Assembly: GCA_031385445.1 (NCBI GenBank) | Contig: JANNBM010000047.1 | Location: 21,070-85,069 of the forward strand | Length of the DNA stretch: 64,000 nucleotides | Direction of reading: 5' to 3' | Source of the DNA: CAIYZT01 sp031385445 | Lineage (GTDB): Bacteria; Pseudomonadota; Alphaproteobacteria; Rhodobacterales; Rhodobacteraceae | Shown: one piece after another, positions 42,094-50,973 of the stretch | How positions within the stretch are numbered: the stretch's first letter is position 1 | How the letters are laid out: each line of letters opens with the position of its first letter | Program-made: the position numbers and the translations under genes | Notes under the pieces: generated by a model | The model's input: the letters and a program-made list of their open reading frames with translations, nothing else | Database searches by the model: none | What the model was told of the DNA's origin: nothing

Positions 42094-43617
42094 CTACAAG
42101 GGGATATTGTCGTGCTTTTTCCACGGGTTTGCCAGCTTTTTGCCGCGCAGGCTGGCAAAGGCGCGGGCCACACGGCGGCGCGTTGAATGCGGCATGATCA
42201 CCTCATCGATAAAGCCTTTTTCGGCGGCCACAAACGGGTTGGCAAACCGCGCCTCATATTCGCGCGTCAGCCGCGCGATTTCTTCGGCAGGCTTGCCGCG
42301 ATGGATGATCTCGGTTGCGCCCTTGGCCCCCATTACCGCAATTTCCGCCGTGGGCCAGGCATAATTGAAATCGCCGCGCAGGTGCTTGGACGACATCACA
42401 TCATAGGCCCCGCCATAGGCTTTGCGGGTGATCACCGTCACTTTGGGCACCGTCGCCTCGCCGTAAGCAAACAGCAGCTTGGCCCCATGTTTGATAACCC
42501 CGCCAAGCTCTTGCGCGACGCCGGGCAGAAAGCCGGGCACATCCACCAGTGTCAGGATCGGAATTTCAAACGCATCGCAAAACCGCACAAACCGCGCGGC
42601 TTTGCGGCTGGCGTCAATATCAAGGCAACCGGCCAGAACCGTCGGCTGATTGGCCACAACGCCCGCCGTCTGCCCCTCAATCCGCACAAAACCGATGATC
42701 ACATTCGCCGCATAGTCGCGCTGAATTTCAAAGAAATCGCCTTCGTCCGCAATTTTGGTGATCAGCTCTTTCATGTCATAGGGCTGGTTCGGATTGTCCG
42801 GGATCAAGGTATCCAGGCTCATCTCAACGCGGCCTGGATCGTCGAAAAACGGGCGCACTGGGGCCTTTTCACGGTTCGACAGCGGCAGAAAATCGACAAG
42901 ACGGCGAATCTCGGCCAAAGCCTCCACATCGTTTTCAAAGGCGCCGTCGGCCACGCCGGACTTTTTCGTATGGGTCGCAGCGCCGCCAAGCTGCTCGGCT
43001 GTCACCACCTCGTTCGTCACGGTTTTCACCACATCGGGGCCGGTGACGAACATGTAAGACGAGTCTTTGACCATGAAAATGAAGTCGGTGATCGCGGGTG
43101 AATAGACCGCTCCGCCCGCACAAGGCCCCATGATCACCGAGATTTGCGGCACCACGCCCGAGGCCAGAACATTGCGCTGAAACACCTCGGCATAGCCGGC
43201 AAGCGAGGCCACACCCTCTTGAATCCGCGCGCCGCCGGAATCGTTCATCCCAATCAAAGGCGCGCCATTCTGCATGGCCATGTCCATGATCTTGCAGATT
43301 TTTTTGGCATGAGTTTCCGACAGAGAGCCGCCGAAAACCGTGAAATCCTGACTATAGACATAGACCATCCGGCCATTGATCGTGCCCCATCCGGTGACCA
43401 CGCCGTCGCCCGCAGGCCGGTCCGCCTCCATCCCGAAATCGGTGCAGCGGTGGGTTACGAACATGTCAAACTCTTCGAAAGAGCCTTCGTCCAGCACCAG
43501 CTCGATCCGCTCGCGCGCGGTCAGCTTGCCCTTGGCGTGCTGCGCTTCAACACGGCGCTGCCCACCGCCCCGCCGCGCCACCGCGCGCCGCGCCTCAAGC
43601 TCTGCCAGAATGTCCAT
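42094..43617 (-). CDS. pccB: Propionyl-CoA carboxylase beta subunit
   Basis: A 507-residue carboxyltransferase that transfers CO2 from carboxybiotin to propionyl-CoA to make methylmalonyl-CoA. It begins MDILAELEARRAVARRGGGQ, a family-typical opening, and shows MNDSGGARIQEGVASLAGYAEV (oxyanion hole) and GAKGATEIIHRGKP. The frame reaches 43641, but the ATG at 43617 is preferred since homologues start here with GGGGGACGG upstream. A TTTGCAAA site lies 64 bases upstream, consistent with control by the PccR-type regulator at 45430. Confidence 0.95.
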   Translation of the reverse strand: MDILAELEARRAVARRGGGQRRVEAQHAKGKLTARERIELVLDEGSFEEFDMFVTHRCTDFGMEADRPAGDGVVTGWGTINGRMVYVYSQDFTVFGGSLSETHAKKICKIMDMAMQNGAPLIGMNDSGGARIQEGVASLAGYAEVFQRNVLASGVVPQISVIMGPCAGGAVYSPAITDFIFMVKDSSYMFVTGPDVVKTVTNEVVTAEQLGGAATHTKKSGVADGAFENDVEALAEIRRLVDFLPLSNREKAPVRPFFDDPGRVEMSLDTLIPDNPNQPYDMKELITKIADEGDFFEIQRDYAANVIIGFVRIEGQTAGVVANQPTVLAGCLDIDASRKAARFVRFCDAFEIPILTLVDVPGFLPGVAQELGGVIKHGAKLLFAYGEATVPKVTVITRKAYGGAYDVMSSKHLRGDFNYAWPTAEIAVMGAKGATEIIHRGKPAEEIARLTREYEARFANPFVAAEKGFIDEVIMPHSTRRRVARAFASLRGKKLANPWKKHDNIPL

Positions 43618-43680
43618 TCCGTCCCCCGTTTGGGCAACCATAGCCGCCGCAACCGGCGGGGCAAAGCGGAATCCCTAAAA

Positions 43681-43688
43681 TTTGCAAA
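43681..43688. promoter_or_regulatory. PccR-type operator upstream of pccB
   Basis: A perfect TTTGCAAA palindrome lies 64-71 bases upstream of pccB. PccR (the ScfR-family regulator of Rhodobacter sphaeroides) recognises a pair of TTTGCAAA elements spaced by four bases. Here only one copy is exact; degenerate copies are AATGCAAA (43713-43720) and TATGCGAA (43721-43728). Confidence 0.65.
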
Positions 43689-43790
43689 CTCATAACCTAG
43701 CGCCGATTGAAAAATGCAAATATGCGAAGCGCCCTTGCCGCAGCGCAGGTGTAGGGTACAGCGGGGCTGTCCTCGCCAAAAAGGTGCCCC

Positions 43791-44135
43791 ATGCCCGTCG
43801 CATTAACCACAATCGGCCTTCTCATTGCCTCCAACATCTTCATGACTTTCGCCTGGTACGGCCATCTGAAATACAAATCGACCGCCCTTGTCACCGTGAT
43901 CCTGATCGCATGGGGCATCGCGTTTTTCGAATATTGCCTGCAGGTGCCCGCCAACCGGATTGGCCACAGCATTTTCAGCGCGGCCGAGTTGAAGACCATT
44001 CAGGAAATCATCACCCTGTCCGTTTTCGCCGTGTTTTCCGTGTTTTACCTCAAAGAGCCACTGGCGTGGAACCACGCACTTGGCTTTGCCTGCATCGCGC
44101 TGGGCGGGTTTTTCATTTTTCACAAATGGGTGTGA
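43791..44135 (+). CDS. DUF486 (DMT-superfamily) membrane protein
   Basis: A 114-residue protein with four TM helices (IGLLIASNIFMTFAWYGH, VTVILIAWGIAFFEY, TIQEIITLSVFAVFSVFYL, ALGFACIALGGFFIFH), matching the DUF486 family of small multidrug-resistance-like membrane proteins. It is divergent from pccB. Substrate unknown. Confidence 0.85.
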   Translation: MPVALTTIGLLIASNIFMTFAWYGHLKYKSTALVTVILIAWGIAFFEYCLQVPANRIGHSIFSAAELKTIQEIITLSVFAVFSVFYLKEPLAWNHALGFACIALGGFFIFHKWV

Positions 44136-44175
44136 CGTTCTGGACATCACCGCCCGCACGGCATAGCGCAACGCG

Positions 44176-45381
44176 ATGAGCACGCCAAATTCCCAATTCC
44201 TGAACCGCGCCACCCCGCCAAAGGTCGTGACCTTGATCCTGATGGCGGGTCTGTCGGCGTTAACCATGAACATCTTCCTGCCCTCGCTGCCGTCGATGGC
44301 GGCGTGGTTTGGCGTGCCTTACGCGTTCATGCAGCTGTCGGTGGCGCTTTATCTGGCGCTTTCGGCGGTTTTGCAGGTCATCATTGGCCCCTTGTCGGAC
44401 AGATATGGCCGCCGCCCCGTCCTGCTGGCCTCGTTCAGCATCTTTCTGATCGCGACCCTCGGCACGCTTTTGGCCCCCAATGCCACGGCCTTCTTGATCT
44501 TTCGCATGCTGCAGGCGGTGATTGCGGCGGGGATGGTGCTGTCGCGGGCCGTGGTGCGCGATGTCACGACCGATCCGGGGCAGGCCGCGTCGATGATCGG
44601 CTATGTGACGATGGGCATGACGCTGGTGCCGATGATCGGGCCGGTGGCGGGCGGGTATCTGGACGAATATATCGGCTGGCAGGCGAATTTCGGGCTGCTT
44701 TTGGGCATGGGCGTGCTGGTTCTGGCTCTGATTTACGCCGATCTCGGCGAAACGGCGCGGCCATCAAACGTTGGAATTTTCCAGCAATTTCAAAAATATC
44801 CCGAACTTTTGCGCTCCAGCGCCTTTTGGGGCTATTGCCTGTGCGCGGGCTTCGCGTCGGGCTGCTTTTTCGCCTATCTGGGCGGCGCGCCTTACGTTGG
44901 AAATCAGGTGTTTGGCCTGTCATCCAGCGAGATTGGCAAGCTTTTCGCCCTGACCGCCGTGGGTTACGCAACCGGAAATTTCATCGCCGGGCGGTTTTCG
45001 GCGCGGGTCGGGATGAACCGGATGGTGCTGTTTGGCACGCTGGCGACCACGGCCGGCATCGGTCTTCTGGCACTCCTGACGCTGGCGGGGCTGTCGGGCC
45101 CGGTGGTGTTTTTCGGGCTGACGATCTTTATGGGCATCGGAAATGGCATGTCGTTGCCCAATGCCAATGCCGGAATCCTGTCCGTGCGGCCCGATCTTGC
45201 CGGCACGGCTTCGGGCCTTGGCGGGGCGATCACGATTGGTGGCGGCGCGGCACTTGCCGCTTTGGCGGGGGCTTTGCTGCCTCCCGGATCCACGGAAATG
45301 CCGCTGATCCTGCTGATGCTCGCCTCGTCGCTTCCCTCCAACCTTGCCATCACCGCCGTAATCCGCCGCGCCGCCGCTTGA
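44176..45381 (+). CDS. Bcr/CflA-family MFS drug-efflux transporter
   Basis: A 401-residue inner-membrane transporter with about 12 TM helices. Family features are the N-terminal NIFLPSLPSMAAWFG, GPLSDRYGRRPVLLASF (MFS motif A) and the motif-C-like MTLVPMIGPVAGGYLDEYIGW that marks proton-drug antiporters. It precedes pccR with a 48-base gap containing a PccR-type operator. Substrate unknown. Confidence 0.88.
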   Translation: MSTPNSQFLNRATPPKVVTLILMAGLSALTMNIFLPSLPSMAAWFGVPYAFMQLSVALYLALSAVLQVIIGPLSDRYGRRPVLLASFSIFLIATLGTLLAPNATAFLIFRMLQAVIAAGMVLSRAVVRDVTTDPGQAASMIGYVTMGMTLVPMIGPVAGGYLDEYIGWQANFGLLLGMGVLVLALIYADLGETARPSNVGIFQQFQKYPELLRSSAFWGYCLCAGFASGCFFAYLGGAPYVGNQVFGLSSSEIGKLFALTAVGYATGNFIAGRFSARVGMNRMVLFGTLATTAGIGLLALLTLAGLSGPVVFFGLTIFMGIGNGMSLPNANAGILSVRPDLAGTASGLGGAITIGGGAALAALAGALLPPGSTEMPLILLMLASSLPSNLAITAVIRRAAA

Positions 45382-45390
45382 CGGCAGCAC

Positions 45391-45419
45391 TTTGCAAATG
45401 CCACAAATGGCTTTGCAAA
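45391..45419. promoter_or_regulatory. Paired PccR-type operator in front of pccR
   Basis: Two perfect TTTGCAAA copies, at 45391-45398 and 45412-45419, flank GCCA-CAAA-TGGC (45400-45411), making a nearly perfect large inverted repeat (21 bases centre to centre, two helical turns). It ends 11 bases before the pccR ATG, so binding would block its own promoter and initiation region. It differs from the published PccR spacing of four bases between copies. Confidence 0.7.
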
Positions 45420-45429
45420 GAGGGACCCG

Positions 45430-46827
45430 ATGGCCACGCAAAAACTCTACGCCGGGGCAAAGCTGCGCGAATTACGGCTGCGCTTGTCGCTGACGCAGCG
45501 CGTCTTTGCGGACCGGGTCAAGATCTCGCTGCCCTATCTCAATCAGATGGAAAACAACCATCGCCCGGTCTCGGCCTTGGTTGTTCTGGCACTGGCGCAT
45601 GAGTTTGGGCTGGATGTTACCGAGCTTGCGGCGGGCGAAGGCGAGCGTCTGGTTTCAGACATGCGCGAAGCACTGGTGGACCCGGTGTTCGGCCCGCAAA
45701 CCCCGCCGCTGGCCGATCTGCGCCTTGCCGCCTCAAACGCCCCCGCCCTCGCCCGCGCCTTTCTGGACCTCCACCGCGCTTATCGGCAAAGCCATGAAAG
45801 ACTGGCCTCCCTGGACGAAGCTTTGGGCCGCGAAGACGCTGGACCGCGCGCAAATCCGTGGGAGGAGGTTCGTGACTTTTTTCATTATTGCGATAATTAC
45901 GTCGATCCGATCGACCGCGCTGCTGAGGGATTTTCATCTGGATTAAGTGACGGAAAAGACGTGTCTATCATGGCAAAGTCTGCGTTGGCGGATCTTGGGA
46001 TAGAATTGCACTTTTCAAACAATTCTGATCTTCGCAGCTTCGATGCCCAAACCAGACAACTGCACCTGTCCACCCACGCGGCCGCCCCGACGCAGCGCTT
46101 TCAGCTGTTGTTTCAAATCGCCCTGCAAACCCAAAATGCGCTGTTGGAGGCCACGCTGGACCTCGCGCATTTCCGCACTTCCGAGGCGCGGGACATCGCG
46201 AAAATCGGACTTGCGAATTACTTCGCCGGGGCTGCGCTGATGCCCTACCGCGCGTTTCTGGCCGCCGCGCAGGACACGCGCCACGATCTGGAACGGCTGG
46301 CTCATCTGTTTGGCGCCTCGATCGAACAGGTCGCGCACCGCCTGTCGACGCTGCAGCGTCCGGGGGCGAAAGGCGTGCCGTTTTTCTTTGTGCGGGTCGA
46401 TCAGGCGGGCACGATCACCAAACGGCACTCGGCCACGCGCCTGCAGTTCGCCCGATTCGGCGGCGCTTGCCCCCTGTGGAATGTGCACCGCGCCTTTGAA
46501 ACACCGGGCCATTTTCTGCGGCAGCTGGCCGAAACGCCTGACGGTGTACGCTATCTTTGTCTGGCGCGCGATGTGTCCAAACCGGGCGGCGGCTTTCTGG
46601 AACCGGTGCGCCGCTATGCCATTGGGCTGGGCTGCGAGGTGGGCTATGCCAGTGCTTTGGTCTATTCCGATGGTCTTGATCTGAAAGGCAGATTTGAACC
46701 CATCGGCATTTCCTGCCGGATTTGCGAACGCGCGGGCTGCCATCAAAGATCGGTGCCCCCGCTGGAGCGCCGCTTGCAGGTGAACCCCGACAAACGCGGG
46801 ATCCTGCCCTATGATCTGGCGCCCTGA
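45430..46827 (+). CDS. pccR: Short-chain fatty-acyl-CoA regulator, PccR-type (ScfR family)
   Basis: A 465-residue regulator. An XRE-type HTH (SLTQRVFADRVKISLPYLNQMENN, residues about 18-41) comes first, followed by a central helical IrrE-like region and the C-terminal DUF2083-type cysteine cluster ISCRICERAGCHQRSVPPLE. This domain order is that of the ScfR regulators (RamB, PccR, MccR); the R. sphaeroides PccR senses propionyl-CoA metabolism and controls pccB. Its gene here lies next to the pcc block, as in that organism. The starting ATG has RBS AGAGGGA. It is likely autoregulated through the overlapping operator. Confidence 0.87.
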   Translation: MATQKLYAGAKLRELRLRLSLTQRVFADRVKISLPYLNQMENNHRPVSALVVLALAHEFGLDVTELAAGEGERLVSDMREALVDPVFGPQTPPLADLRLAASNAPALARAFLDLHRAYRQSHERLASLDEALGREDAGPRANPWEEVRDFFHYCDNYVDPIDRAAEGFSSGLSDGKDVSIMAKSALADLGIELHFSNNSDLRSFDAQTRQLHLSTHAAAPTQRFQLLFQIALQTQNALLEATLDLAHFRTSEARDIAKIGLANYFAGAALMPYRAFLAAAQDTRHDLERLAHLFGASIEQVAHRLSTLQRPGAKGVPFFFVRVDQAGTITKRHSATRLQFARFGGACPLWNVHRAFETPGHFLRQLAETPDGVRYLCLARDVSKPGGGFLEPVRRYAIGLGCEVGYASALVYSDGLDLKGRFEPIGISCRICERAGCHQRSVPPLERRLQVNPDKRGILPYDLAP

Positions 46828-46836
46828 ACCCGGATT

Positions 46837-48486
46837 TCAGCGCTGCGCGGTGCGCCAATTTGGGTTCAGCAGCGGCTCCAGATTGGATTTCGGCAATTTG
46901 CGCCCAAGGATGTGATCGGCCGCCTTCTCGCCCGTCATGATCGACGGCCCGTTCAGATTTCCGTTCGTCACCTGCGGAAAGATCGAACTGTCGGCCACGC
47001 GCAGCCCTTCGACGCCAATCACCCGGCATTCCGGATCGACCACCGCCATCAAATCGTCGCGCCGCCCCATGCGCGCGGTCCCGCAAGGGTGATAGGCGCT
47101 TTCGGCGTGCTCGCGCACAAAGCCGTCAAGCTCGGCGTCCGATTGCAGGTTCAGGCCCGGTTGCAGCTCGTCCTTCACATGCGGGCGCATCGCGGGCTGA
47201 TCGAAAACCTCGCGAGTCAGGCGGATCGCGCTGCGGAAATCCTCCCAGTCCGAGGGCTCGGACATGTAGTTGAACAGAATTTTCGGGGCCGAGCGCGGAT
47301 CGGACGAGCGAAGGCTGACCCGCCCGCGCGATTTGGACCGCATCGGCCCGGTATGCACCTGAAACCCGTGCCCGGCGGCCGAAGCCTTGCCATCATAGCG
47401 CACGGCGATCGGCAGGAAATGGTATTGGATATCGGGATATTCGACCCCGGCCCTGGTGCGGATAAAACCGCAAGCTTCAAACTGATTGGACGCGCCGAGG
47501 CCCTTTTTGGTGAAAAGCCACTGCGCGCCGATCATCGCTTTGCCCCAGAGATTCCAGTATTTATACAGCGTGATCGGCTGAACCGACTGAAATTGCATAT
47601 AGATTTCAAGGTGATCCTGCAAGTTGGCCCCAACGCCCGGCCGATGCGTCACCAGCGGAATGCCGTGATCGGCCAGATGGGCGCCGTCGCCAATGCCCGA
47701 CAGCATCAGAATCTTCGGCGTGTTAATCGGGGCGGCGGCGACGATCACCTCGTCGTTCGCCCGGATCACTTCAATTTGGCCGCCGCGTTCGATCTCGACC
47801 CCGACGGCCCGGCCATTTTCAATCACCACCCGGCGGGCAAAGGCGCGAATCAGGCTGACATTGCCGTGCTTCATCGCCGGGCGCAGATAGGCGCTGGCGA
47901 CGGACCAGCGCCGACCTTGCCAGATTGTCGCCTCCATCGCGCCGAATCCCTCTTGGCTTTGGCCATTGTAGTCTGGGGTGACGGGGTAACCGGCTTGGCG
48001 CCCGGCCTCGATAAAGGCATCAAAAAGCGGATTCTTGCGCGGCCCGCGCGTGATGTGCATCGGCCCGTTTGAACCGCGAAAACTGGCGTCGCCCGTGTCG
48101 CCGTGCCACGATTCCATCCGCTGGAAATAGGGCAGAACATCGGCATAAGACCACCCCTGCGCGCCCATCGCCTCCCATGTGTCGTAATCGCGGGCATGGC
48201 CGCGCACATAGACCATCCCATTGATCGAGGATGAGCCGCCAATCACCTTGCCGCGCGGGGTGACAAGACGGCGCCCGCCGAGATGCGGTTCCGGCTCGGT
48301 TGCAAAACTCCAATCGTAAAGTGGCATGTTCATCGGATAGGACAAAGCGGCCGGCATTTGAATCAACGGGCCGATATCGGTGCCGCCCTGCTCGATGACG
48401 CAGACGGTCTTGCCCGCCTGCCCCAACCGATACGCCACGGTCGATCCGGCAGAGCCGGACCCGATCACCACATAATCCGCAGTCAA
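46837..48486 (-). CDS. betA: Choline dehydrogenase
   Basis: A 549-residue FAD-dependent GMC oxidoreductase oxidising choline to betaine aldehyde. The FAD motif is VIGSGSAGSTVAYRL at the N-terminus, the GMC signature 1 is GGSSSINGMVYVRGHARDYD, and the catalytic His region is YHPCGTARMG near residue 466. It starts with TTG at 48486, overlapping the betI stop as TTGA, so betI-betA is an operon. The conserved MTADYVVIGSGSAG opening supports it. The betB aldehyde dehydrogenase gene is not adjacent. Confidence 0.93.
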   Translation of the reverse strand: MTADYVVIGSGSAGSTVAYRLGQAGKTVCVIEQGGTDIGPLIQMPAALSYPMNMPLYDWSFATEPEPHLGGRRLVTPRGKVIGGSSSINGMVYVRGHARDYDTWEAMGAQGWSYADVLPYFQRMESWHGDTGDASFRGSNGPMHITRGPRKNPLFDAFIEAGRQAGYPVTPDYNGQSQEGFGAMEATIWQGRRWSVASAYLRPAMKHGNVSLIRAFARRVVIENGRAVGVEIERGGQIEVIRANDEVIVAAAPINTPKILMLSGIGDGAHLADHGIPLVTHRPGVGANLQDHLEIYMQFQSVQPITLYKYWNLWGKAMIGAQWLFTKKGLGASNQFEACGFIRTRAGVEYPDIQYHFLPIAVRYDGKASAAGHGFQVHTGPMRSKSRGRVSLRSSDPRSAPKILFNYMSEPSDWEDFRSAIRLTREVFDQPAMRPHVKDELQPGLNLQSDAELDGFVREHAESAYHPCGTARMGRRDDLMAVVDPECRVIGVEGLRVADSSIFPQVTNGNLNGPSIMTGEKAADHILGRKLPKSNLEPLLNPNWRTAQR

Positions 48487-49067
48487 AGTGATGGACCTTT
48501 CAGTTGTGAATTCAGATAGTTGATGGCCACATCCGCCGCTGCCTTGCCATCCGGCACGCCCTGTTTCAGCGCCTCGCGCAGATAAACCCCGTCGATCAAT
48601 GCGGCAAGACCGCTTGCCAACTCGTCGGCTTTTGGCCCCGCAAGCGGACGCAAATTCGACAAAAGGTTTGATCGCAACCGCCGCTGATACACGCGCAAAA
48701 GCCGCCCGGCCTGCGGCACGCTTTGCGCCAGAACGTAAAAGTTAAGCCAAGCGCCGATCACCTCGCGGCGAAAATTGGCCGGGCTGAAATTAGCACTGAT
48801 CACCGCATGCAAACGCTCTTGCGGGCCGCGCGAGGCGACCAGAGCGCCGCGCACCTCGGCCCCATAAAGCGTCAGGATATGGCGCATCGCGGCCAAAAAC
48901 ATATCCTCCTTTGACCCGAAATAATGATGCGCCAGCGCCGATGACATGCCGGCCCGCTTGGCGATCTGGCTGACCGTCACATCCAAAGAGCCGACGCGCC
49001 CGATCTCGACAATCGTGGCTTTCACCAGCGCCGCCTTACGGATAGGCTCCATTCCAACTTTAGGCAT
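48483..49067 (-). CDS. betI: BetI transcriptional repressor
   Basis: A 194-residue TetR-family repressor of the choline-betaine genes. The start is MPKVGMEPIRKAALVKATI, the usual BetI opening, with HTH VSQIAKRAGMSSALAHHYFGSKEDMF at about residues 30-56. BetI releases DNA when choline is bound. The frame extends to 49103; ATG at 49067 is chosen by homology. It is divergent from choX; a palindrome at 49119-49132 is its likely site. The stop overlaps the betA TTG. Confidence 0.93.
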   Translation of the reverse strand: MPKVGMEPIRKAALVKATIVEIGRVGSLDVTVSQIAKRAGMSSALAHHYFGSKEDMFLAAMRHILTLYGAEVRGALVASRGPQERLHAVISANFSPANFRREVIGAWLNFYVLAQSVPQAGRLLRVYQRRLRSNLLSNLRPLAGPKADELASGLAALIDGVYLREALKQGVPDGKAAADVAINYLNSQLKGPSL

Positions 49068-49118
49068 TTTGAGTTTGGTCCAAGAAATAGCTTGCCAAAC
49101 CAAGTAAGCGTGAAGTTT

Positions 49119-49132
49119 ATTGACTCGTCAAT
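49119..49132. promoter_or_regulatory. Candidate BetI operator between betI and choX
   Basis: ATTGAC (49119-49124) and GTCAAT (49127-49132) form a perfect 6-base-arm palindrome with a 2-base centre in the divergent betI-choX gap. BetI sites known in other bacteria contain ATTGA/TCAAT half-sites. It lies 22 bases upstream of the choX ATG. Confidence 0.6.
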
Positions 49133-49154
49133 CAACAAAAACAGGGAGCCCCTC

Positions 49155-50090
49155 ATGACCCTCCGGTCGACCCTTCTGGGAACCGCCATCACCTTCGCCC
49201 TTGCCGGATCGGCCTTTGCCGAAGGCTGTGACAAGGTCACCTTCTCTGATGTCGGCTGGACCGACATCACCGCCATCACCGCCGCCACGGCCATGATCGT
49301 GGACGCGCTCGGTTACGAATCCGAAATCAAGGTTCTGGGCGTGCCTGTGACCTATGAAGGCCTCGCTTCGGGCGATGTCGACGTCTTCCTTGGCAATTGG
49401 ATGCCAACGATGGAAAGCAACATCGCGCCGTACCGCGACGCCAAAACCGTCGACACCGTGCGCGCAAACCTGGAAGGGGCGAAATACACCCTTGCCACCA
49501 ATGCCGCCGGGGACGCGCTGGGCATCAAGGATTTCGCTGACATCGCCGCCAATGCGGCCGCGCTTGACGGCAAGATTTACGGGATCGAGCCGGGCAATGA
49601 CGGCAACAAGCTGATCCTCGACATGATCGAAACGGATGCTTTCGGGATGAAAACCGCGGGGATCGAACTGGTCGAATCGTCCGAACAGGGCATGCTTGCT
49701 CAGGTCGCCAATGAAGATCAGGCGCAAAAGCCGATCATCTTCCTCGGCTGGGCGCCGCACCCGATGAACGCTAACTTCAAGATGACCTATCTGACCGGCG
49801 GCGATGATTATTTCGGCCCCGAGTTTGGCGGCGCGACCGTGTTCACCAACACCCGCGGCGGCTATGTTACCGAATGCCCGAATATCGGTAAGCTGCTGAC
49901 CAACCTCGCCTTTTCCCTGCCGATGGAAAACGAGATCATGGGCGCGATCCTGAACGATGGCACCGACCCCTTGGAGGCCGCCAAGGCTTGGATGATGGCC
50001 AATCCTGATGCGGTGAAGCCATGGCTGGACGGCGTGACCACGAAAGACGGCGGCGACGCTGTTGCGGCTGTGATGGCTGTGCTGCAATAA
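49155..50090 (+). CDS. choX: Choline-binding periplasmic protein ChoX
   Basis: A 311-residue solute-binding protein of the OpuAC type for an ABC importer of choline. It has a Sec signal peptide (MTLRSTLLGTAITFALAGSAFA, cut after about residue 22), then CDKVTFSDVGWTDITAITAATA with the first aromatic site residue and FLGNWMPTMESNIAPY and FLGWAPHPMNANF that resemble the aromatic choline pocket. The ATG at 49155 is preferred because AGGGAG lies at 49143-49148. The gene starts the choXWV operon and is followed by a hairpin. Confidence 0.92.
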   Translation: MTLRSTLLGTAITFALAGSAFAEGCDKVTFSDVGWTDITAITAATAMIVDALGYESEIKVLGVPVTYEGLASGDVDVFLGNWMPTMESNIAPYRDAKTVDTVRANLEGAKYTLATNAAGDALGIKDFADIAANAAALDGKIYGIEPGNDGNKLILDMIETDAFGMKTAGIELVESSEQGMLAQVANEDQAQKPIIFLGWAPHPMNANFKMTYLTGGDDYFGPEFGGATVFTNTRGGYVTECPNIGKLLTNLAFSLPMENEIMGAILNDGTDPLEAAKAWMMANPDAVKPWLDGVTTKDGGDAVAAVMAVLQ

Positions 50091-50097
50091 TCATCAA

Positions 50098-50121
50098 GGC
50101 CCCGGTGGCAACGCCGGGGCC
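50098..50121 (+). promoter_or_regulatory. Hairpin between choX and choW
   Basis: A perfect 8-base stem, GGCCCCGG (50098-50105) and CCGGGGCC (50114-50121), with an 8-base loop, 8 bases after choX. It has no T-run. Such hairpins in ABC-importer operons often protect the mRNA of the binding protein so that it is made in excess over the permease. Confidence 0.6.
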
Positions 50122-50142
50122 ATGGTCAAAAGGACTGTGCGC

Positions 50143-50973
50143 ATGGAATGGACGGATTATAAAATCCCGCTCGGGGCTTGGGCCAACACGGTCTTTGTCT
50201 GGTTGAAGACCAATTTTTCCGTTTTTTTCAACGCCGTCGCCGACGCGCTTGAGGCGCTGATCAACGGCTTCTTGTGGCTGCTTCAGGCCCCGAACCCGCT
50301 TGTTGTGATTGCGATATTCGTCGCCCTCGCCTGGGCGCTGCAGCGCAACTGGCGGATCTGTATTGGCGTGGCTTTGGGGTTCTTGTTCGTCCTCAATCAA
50401 GGGTATTGGAAAGAAACCACCGAATCTCTGACGCTGATTCTGTCGTCTTGCGCCGTTTGCATGGCCATCGGCGTGCCGATCGGCATCGCCTGCGCCCACA
50501 ACGCCCGGCTGAACACGGCGCTTTCGCCCGTACTGGATCTGATGCAAACCCTGCCAACCTTTGTCTATCTGATCCCGGCCATCATCTTTTTCGGCATCGG
50601 CATGGTGCCCGGCCTGATCGCCACGGTGATATTCGTTTTGCCTGCCCCGATCCGGTTGACCGAACTTGGCGTGTCGTCCACCCCCACCGCCCTGCTGGAG
50701 GCCGCAACCGCCTTTGGCGCCACCCCGCGCCAACGGCTGTGGAAGGTGGAAATGCCTTGGGCCCTGCCGCAAATCATGGTCGGGTTGAACCAGACCATCA
50801 TGCTGTCGCTGTCGATGGTTGTGATTGCGTCGATGGTTGGGGCCAACGGCCTTGGCGTGCCCGTGATGCGCGCCCTCGCCTCGGTGAACGCCGCCAAGGG
50901 GTTCGAATCCGGATTTGTCATCGTCGTCGTCGCCATCGTGCTGCGCGCCATTTTCCAACGCGAGGTCAAATGA
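50143..50973 (+). CDS. choW: Choline ABC transporter permease ChoW
   Basis: A 276-residue inner-membrane permease of the binding-protein-dependent type with about six TM helices. The family-typical EAA loop is EAATAFGATPRQRLWKVEMPWALPQIMVGLNQTIM, whose G contacts the ChoV ATPase. The ATG at 50143 has AAGGAC before it. The gene ends with an ATGA overlap with choV. Function assigned by operon context with choX, choV and bet genes. Confidence 0.92.
   Translation: MEWTDYKIPLGAWANTVFVWLKTNFSVFFNAVADALEALINGFLWLLQAPNPLVVIAIFVALAWALQRNWRICIGVALGFLFVLNQGYWKETTESLTLILSSCAVCMAIGVPIGIACAHNARLNTALSPVLDLMQTLPTFVYLIPAIIFFGIGMVPGLIATVIFVLPAPIRLTELGVSSTPTALLEAATAFGATPRQRLWKVEMPWALPQIMVGLNQTIMLSLSMVVIASMVGANGLGVPVMRALASVNAAKGFESGFVIVVVAIVLRAIFQREVK

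Noticed and set aside
44304..45602. A 432-residue open frame overlapping the MFS transporter and pccR
   Set aside because: It is in a different frame of two well-supported genes; Arg/Gly-rich without hydrophobic helices.
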